Of a stretch of 64,000 nt of DNA, positions 59,599 to 64,000 are shown piece by piece. The notes under the pieces were generated by a model. It saw only the letters and a program-made list of their open reading frames with translations. It had not been told where the DNA came from and searched no databases. Location of the stretch: NCBI GenBank assembly GCA_910585455.1, contig CAJUEL010000025.1, positions 3,866-67,865 of the forward strand, in the 5' to 3' direction. The position numbers were made by a program, and so were the translations under genes. Position 1 is the first letter of the stretch. Every line of letters starts with the position of its first letter. This stretch comes from an uncultured Eisenbergiella sp. GTDB taxonomy: Bacteria > Bacillota > Clostridia > Lachnospirales > Lachnospiraceae.

Positions 59599-61205
59599 AA
59601 AAAGGGAGGACGGCGCTTTTTGCGGCTTTATTCTGCGGCATGCTCATGCTGCTGTCCGGCTGCCATGGGTCGAAGGGACTTGGCGCATTTACCATGCCGG
59701 AACAGTTTGACACGAAGAAAAGTTATGAGGTCACCTTCTGGGCGAAAAACGATACGAACAAAACCCAGACGGCGATCTATGAAAAGGCGATTCAGGATTT
59801 TGAAGAGCTGTATCCCAACATCACCGTGAACATGCGGCTGTATACGGACTACGGCAAAATTTATAATGACGTGATCACCAATATCGCGACGAATACCACG
59901 CCCGACGTGTGCATCACGTACCCGGACCATATCGCCACCTATCTGACGGGCACGAATCTGGTCGTCCCGCTGGAGGGGCTGTTTGCCGACGAGAAATACG
60001 GTCTGGGGGGCAGCGAGGTATTATTCGATTCCCCCAGGCAGGAGGAAATCATCCCCCAGTTTCTGGAGGAATGCGCCTTTGGCGGGCACTACTACGCGAT
60101 TCCCTATATGCGCTCCACGGAGGCCTGCTACGTCAACAAAACCTTTGTGGAGGAGCTGGGCTATACGTTGCCTGAGACGCTCACCTGGGATTTTGTCTGG
60201 GAGGTTTCCGAGGCGGCGATGGAGAAGGACGCAGAGGGGAATTTCAAGGTGAACGGACAGAAGGTGCTGATTCCGTTTATCTATAAATCCACGGATAATA
60301 TGATGATCCAGATGCTTAAGCAAAGGGACGCGGGCTATTCCAACGACGCGGGAGAAGTGCTTTTGTTTAACGATACCACAAAGGAGCTGCTTTTTGAGAT
60401 CGCAAAGCACGCGGAATCGGAAGCCTTTTCCACCTTCAAAATTTCCAGCTATCCGGCCAATTTCCTGAATGCGGGACAGTGTATTTTCGCGGTGGATTCC
60501 ACGGCGGGCGCCACCTGGATGGGGACGGATGCGCCGCTGATCGATATCAGCGCGGATAAGATCGTGGATTTTGAAACTGCGGTGCTGCCCGTTCCGCAGT
60601 TTGATGTACAGCAGCCGAAGATGATTTCCCAGGGACCTTCGGTCTGTGTATTCAATAAGAATGATCCTCAGCAGGTGCTCGCTTCCTGGCTGTTCGCCCA
60701 GTATTTGTTGTCCAATGAGGTGCAGATCGCCTATGCGGAAACGGAAGGGTATGTGCCCGTGACGAAAAAGGCGCAGGAATCGGCGGAATATCAGGAGTAT
60801 CTGTCCCGGTGCGGGAAGGACAACGAGCTGCATTATGCGGCCAAAATTGAAGCCGCACAGCTTTTGCTTTCCCATGTGGGGGACACCTTCGTGACGCCGG
60901 TGTTCAACGGCTCCGTTTCCCTGCGGGACGCGGCGGGACAGCTGATCGAAACCACAGTGAAATCCGTCCGGCGCAAACAGACGGTGGATGATGCCTGGAT
61001 CGAAGCGCTTTATGACGATACCATTTCGCTGTATCGTCTGGACCAGCCGGGCAGCGCCGATGCCGCGCTTTCCGGCGGCAAGGCAGAGCTTGGGAAGCTT
61101 CCGGGGACGGCGGTGGCGCTGCTTGCGTCGCTGGCGGCGGCGTGGGTAGTGATTTTGCTTTATGTTGCCTGGGGCGTGGTGAAGCGAAGGAACACCGTTT
61201 TATAA
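59595..61205 (+). CDS. Sugar-binding lipoprotein with an additional C-terminal membrane segment
   Basis: A 536-residue extracellular solute-binding protein (family 1). The lipobox is MLLSGC with Cys at about 23. Mature part YEVTFWAKNDTNK, DVCITYPDHIATYL and EVQIAYAETEGYVPV are typical of sugar-binding proteins. Unusually, a hydrophobic segment (about 505-528) and a positively charged tail close the protein, so it could be anchored at both ends. It is last in the importer operon. The sugar is not shown by the sequence. Confidence 0.85.
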   Translation: MKKGRTALFAALFCGMLMLLSGCHGSKGLGAFTMPEQFDTKKSYEVTFWAKNDTNKTQTAIYEKAIQDFEELYPNITVNMRLYTDYGKIYNDVITNIATNTTPDVCITYPDHIATYLTGTNLVVPLEGLFADEKYGLGGSEVLFDSPRQEEIIPQFLEECAFGGHYYAIPYMRSTEACYVNKTFVEELGYTLPETLTWDFVWEVSEAAMEKDAEGNFKVNGQKVLIPFIYKSTDNMMIQMLKQRDAGYSNDAGEVLLFNDTTKELLFEIAKHAESEAFSTFKISSYPANFLNAGQCIFAVDSTAGATWMGTDAPLIDISADKIVDFETAVLPVPQFDVQQPKMISQGPSVCVFNKNDPQQVLASWLFAQYLLSNEVQIAYAETEGYVPVTKKAQESAEYQEYLSRCGKDNELHYAAKIEAAQLLLSHVGDTFVTPVFNGSVSLRDAAGQLIETTVKSVRRKQTVDDAWIEALYDDTISLYRLDQPGSADAALSGGKAELGKLPGTAVALLASLAAAWVVILLYVAWGVVKRRNTVL

Positions 61206-61222
61206 CAGAAGGGAAAACGGGA

Positions 61223-61247
61223 TCACTGGTCACGGAGTGATCAGTAA
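61223..61247. repeat. 25-bp intergenic palindrome, REP-like copy D
   Basis: Halves TCACTGGTCAC and GTGATCAGTAA around GGA, in the gap between the binding-protein gene and the next ATPase gene. It shares 21 of 25 bases or more with copy C and the same frame with copies A and B. Confidence 0.6.
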
Positions 61248-61300
61248 CACAAAACGGGAGCATGATAGAGAACGCGTCCATTGTGTAAAGGAGGAGCCCT

Positions 61301-62860
61301 ATGGCCGTATGTCTTAACACAGAATCTGCGAATAAAATGTTTCGCATGATGGTTCATGATAAGTATTTTGTTGACAAATCCGGCATGATTGAAACTGTGA
61401 ATGCCAGGATCAATACCATGAACCGATATCTTTGTGTCACAAAGCCCCGCCGTTTTGGGAAAACCTCGGCGCTCAATATGCTGGGGGCATATTACTGTAA
61501 GGCGTATGATACCGCCGCCCTGTTTGACGGATTGCGGATCAGTATGAGTGCCACCTGGCGGACACATCTGAACCGGTATAGCGTGATCCATTTGAGCCTG
61601 AATCGCTTACCCGATCGTGACGGGACATACCAGGACTATGTGAACGGGATCAGAGATGCAATCAGGCAAGACATACAGGAGGCATATCCAAAGACCAGAA
61701 ATAAAGAATGGGGAAGTCTTGTGGATATGTTGACCGCAACAGAGGATCAATTTATTTTTATCATAGACGAATGGGACTATATATTCAGCCATGAATTATA
61801 TCCGGAGCATCAGGGAGAATTTCTGGAATTTTTGCGGAATCTTTTGAAGGATCAGTCCTATGTTGCCCTCGCTTATATGACAGGCGTTTTGCCGATTAAA
61901 AAGTACAGTACAGGTTCCGCATTGAATATGTTCAAGGAATATACGATGCTGAAGGACCCGCATTTTGAAGAATATTTTGGGTTTACGGAAAGCGAGGTCC
62001 GGGCCCTTAGTGAAAAGCAGTCTGCATTGACGATGGAGGAAATCAGTGACTGGTATGACGGTTATCAGACAAGGACCGGCGCGCGGCTGTATAATCCCAG
62101 GTCGGTGGTGTGTGCGCTGGAAGATGCGACGTGTCAGAGCTATTGGACCAGAACCGGAAAAATGGATGAGGTATTATTTTTCCTGAAATATAACATTGGC
62201 GAAGTGCGTGACGATGTTATCCGGATGGTGAATGGAATGCCCGTCAGAATTGACATCAAAAAGGAATATACGGCGGGGCAGGAGAGTCCGGCCAACAGAA
62301 AGGATATTTATTCCGCGATGGTCATATATGGCTTGCTGTCATATCATGATGGAGAGCTTCGTATTCCGAATAAGGAACTCATGCTGGAGTTTGAGGAAGC
62401 TTTGGAGGATGAGGATTTTGGCTATGTGGCTGATCTTGTCCGAAAATCTGAGAAGGTACTGGATGCCACATTGGAAAAAAGAGGTGATGCGGTGGCCTCC
62501 TATCTTCATAATATCCATAACAGCGAGATCCCGATTTTGAAATACAATGATGAAAACAGCTTATCCTGTGTGGTGACGCTCGCTTATCTGTCCGCGCGGA
62601 ATCAATACAGAATTGAGCGGGAGGAAAAAAGCGGGAAAGGATTTGCGGATTTTGTTTTTTATCCGAAAAAGAAGAATCTGCCGGGGATTATTCTTGAATG
62701 TAAAGCGAATGATACGCCCCTGGCGGCAATTGCCCAGATTAAAAATAAAGAGTATGACGAAAAACTCAGAGCAAAGAAAATTGAAAAGATTCTCGCAGTT
62801 GGTTTGAGCTACGATACGAATAGAAAAGAGCATCAATGTGTCATTGTGGATTTACTTTAA
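61301..62860 (+). CDS. AAA-family ATPase with C-terminal PD-(D/E)XK nuclease-like domain, second copy
   Basis: A 519-residue relative of the protein at 55002, but clearly divergent. Walker A is in KPRRFGKTSALNM, Walker B in FIFIIDEWDYIF, and the C-terminal nuclease-like part has Asp in GFADFVFYP and E-x-K in ILECKAND. AAAGGAGGAG lies 7 nt before the ATG. The function is unknown; it may belong to a mobile or defence gene family in this lineage. It follows the sugar importer and one 25-bp palindrome. Confidence 0.85.
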   Translation: MAVCLNTESANKMFRMMVHDKYFVDKSGMIETVNARINTMNRYLCVTKPRRFGKTSALNMLGAYYCKAYDTAALFDGLRISMSATWRTHLNRYSVIHLSLNRLPDRDGTYQDYVNGIRDAIRQDIQEAYPKTRNKEWGSLVDMLTATEDQFIFIIDEWDYIFSHELYPEHQGEFLEFLRNLLKDQSYVALAYMTGVLPIKKYSTGSALNMFKEYTMLKDPHFEEYFGFTESEVRALSEKQSALTMEEISDWYDGYQTRTGARLYNPRSVVCALEDATCQSYWTRTGKMDEVLFFLKYNIGEVRDDVIRMVNGMPVRIDIKKEYTAGQESPANRKDIYSAMVIYGLLSYHDGELRIPNKELMLEFEEALEDEDFGYVADLVRKSEKVLDATLEKRGDAVASYLHNIHNSEIPILKYNDENSLSCVVTLAYLSARNQYRIEREEKSGKGFADFVFYPKKKNLPGIILECKANDTPLAAIAQIKNKEYDEKLRAKKIEKILAVGLSYDTNRKEHQCVIVDLL

Positions 62861-62908
62861 GGTGAGTTGTTACTGCTTACGGTGCCGCTGGGTGTTTGAA
62901 ACAGGTTA

Positions 62909-62936
62909 TTGACATATTGCCAATATTGTGTATAAT
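62909..62936 (+). promoter_or_regulatory. Consensus sigma-A promoter for the lipoprotein gene
   Basis: TTGACA and TATAAT, both perfect, with a 16-nt spacer, about 62 nt upstream of the lipoprotein start codon. The leader is short with a GGAGAG ribosome site. Confidence 0.88.
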
Positions 62937-62998
62937 AATCTCGAAGTTTACAAATATGTTTTTCGGACTGCCCACAGGGGCGTCCAAGAGGAGAGAAA

Positions 62999-63892
62999 AT
63001 GAAAAAAATTACATCGTACCTGTTAACCCTGGCACTGGCATTTGCCCTTGTGGGATGCGGTGCAAACAATGACAATGCGCCTGCAGAGAGCGTTTCCGGC
63101 GGGGAAGAGACCGTGGCGGCATCTGTTGCAGAGGAGGAATCTACGCCCGCAGCGCAGGAGGAGTCTGCGCCTGAAATCGTTACAGCGTCCACGGAGGAAG
63201 CCGATGAGGATGCCAATGCAGATGCCAATGCAGATGCAGAAGAAAAGGCTGACGGCGTCATGACCTATGAAGAGTATGTGGCGGCTGCGATTGACGACGA
63301 GGTCGTGGTAGAAGCCTACGTACAGGCGAAGCAGTCCTGGTGGGAGGATCAGGCCACCGTTTATGCGCAGGATGAGGACGGCGCATATTTCCTTTACAAC
63401 ATGGCGTGTTCCGAAGAGGATTACGAAAAGCTGACGCCCGGAACCAAAATCAGGGTGACAGGCTTTAAGGCGGAATGGTCCGGCGAGGTGGAAATCATCG
63501 ATGCGACCTTTGAAATCGTGGAAGGCAATTATGTTGCGCCTGCCATGGACGTGACGGCGCTTCTGGGTAAGGACGAGCTGATCGATCACCAGAACAAATT
63601 TGTGTCCTTTAAGGGCATGACGGTGGAGCCGGCAAGCGAAGAGGACAGCGAGGCAGCGTTTTTGTACAACTGGGATGGTTCCGGCCAGGACGGCGATGAT
63701 CTGTATTTTAACGTTTCCCTGGATGGAAATACCTACACCTTTACGGTGGAGTCCTATCTGTGCGACAATACTACCGACGTGTACAAAGCGGTGAAGGAGC
63801 TCAAGGTCGGTGATAAAATCGATATGGAAGGCTTTTTATACTGGTATGAGGGCGTAAATCCCCACATCACGTCCGTGACAGCGGCAGAATAA
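62999..63892 (+). CDS. Lipoprotein with acidic linker and two OB-fold-like domains
   Basis: A 297-residue lipoprotein. The signal ends LVGC, with Cys20 lipid-anchored, followed by a Glu/Ala/Asp-rich linker (to about 85). The mature part has two similar beta-rich units, each with a pattern like VVVEAYVQAKQSW...IRVTGFKAEW and FVSFKGMTV...IDMEGFLYW, suggesting paired OB folds. The binding partner is unknown. It has its own consensus promoter and terminator, so it is monocistronic. The family cannot be named with confidence. Confidence 0.7.
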   Translation: MKKITSYLLTLALAFALVGCGANNDNAPAESVSGGEETVAASVAEEESTPAAQEESAPEIVTASTEEADEDANADANADAEEKADGVMTYEEYVAAAIDDEVVVEAYVQAKQSWWEDQATVYAQDEDGAYFLYNMACSEEDYEKLTPGTKIRVTGFKAEWSGEVEIIDATFEIVEGNYVAPAMDVTALLGKDELIDHQNKFVSFKGMTVEPASEEDSEAAFLYNWDGSGQDGDDLYFNVSLDGNTYTFTVESYLCDNTTDVYKAVKELKVGDKIDMEGFLYWYEGVNPHITSVTAAE

Positions 63893-63914
63893 ATATTATC
63901 ATATCGCAATGAGA

Positions 63915-63944
63915 AAGCCCCCGCGGCAGGTCGCGGGGGCTTTT
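63915..63944 (+). terminator. Intrinsic terminator of the lipoprotein gene
   Basis: GCCCCCGCG pairs with CGCGGGGGC over a 6-nt loop and is followed by TTTTG. A group II intron-like sequence begins six bases after the T-run. Confidence 0.9.
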
Positions 63945-63949
63945 GTATG

Positions 63950-64000
63950 GTGTGCCTGGCGGCGCACGTTTCCAACGGGTGAAAGTCCCGAATCCGCCCG
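63950..64000 (+). mobile_element. Probable 5' end of a group II intron (cut by window edge)
   Basis: GTGTGCCTGGCGGCGC starts at 63950, followed by GGGTGAAAGTCCCGA, both typical of the first domain of bacterial group II introns (GTGYG start, and the GTGAAAGTC segment). It lies directly after a rho-independent terminator, which is where class C introns usually insert. The catalytic core, any reverse transcriptase and the 3' end lie outside the window. Confidence 0.6.

Overview
The window looks like a chromosomal segment of a Gram-positive, spore-forming-lineage Clostridia, most likely a Lachnospiraceae gut bacterium. The reasons are a T-box leader on prolyl-tRNA synthetase, a Spo0A-type DNA-binding domain, a monoderm Tad pilus locus (Flp1 pilin, DUF5702 protein, no secretin), several Rpn and AAA/PD-(D/E)XK proteins, and strong AGGAGG ribosome binding sites. 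Base composition is about half GC, except for an AT-rich island at about 31.9-34.8 kb. All names come from reading motifs; no database search was possible.

Layout. 1-6.5 kb: the end of an ABC-2 permease, then a co-directional group of GH31 alpha-xylosidase (yicI), aminotransferase, patatin-like phospholipase and undecaprenyl-diphosphatase (uppP), closed by a bidirectional terminator. 6.5-12.6 kb: a DUF3048 lipoprotein, a small membrane protein with a GT39-like membrane protein, a divergent PAP2 protein, and a short prolyl-tRNA synthetase under a T-box riboswitch. 12.8-30.9 kb: an Rpn nuclease-like gene, a DUF6020-type membrane protein, and a long surface-polysaccharide cluster. That cluster has GDP-mannose synthesis (manC), a free-standing Spo0A DNA-binding domain, GT2 and GT4 glycosyltransferases, an initiating sugar-phosphate transferase, a Wzz-like protein and an EpsG-type polymerase; no flippase is visible. 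30.9-34.8 kb: a small membrane-anchored protein, then an AT-rich island with two decayed genes and a caspase-like protease. 34.8-54.8 kb: a complete-looking monoderm Tad (Flp) pilus operon that runs into a WG-repeat protein, an FHA protein, a PP2C phosphatase, a transmembrane Ser/Thr kinase with a beta-propeller-like ectodomain, and a large secreted LysM protein. 55-64 kb: two AAA/PD-(D/E)XK proteins flanking a sugar ABC importer, a lipoprotein, and at the edge what looks like the 5' end of a group II intron just after a terminator.

How the parts fit. The polysaccharide genes, UppP and the PAP2-like protein all bear on lipid-carrier-linked cell-surface glycan synthesis. The Tad genes and the phosphorylation genes lie on one strand with short gaps, which suggests that pilus assembly or a related surface function is controlled by Ser/Thr phosphorylation.

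The most unusual structures are non-coding. Two giant hairpins (531-885 and 10592-10900) share a core and loop in opposite orientation but have unrelated, self-complementary outer arms. A third long hairpin borders the AT-rich island. A family of four 25-bp intergenic palindromes is scattered over the window, and a 64-bp tandem repeat sits in one 5' leader.
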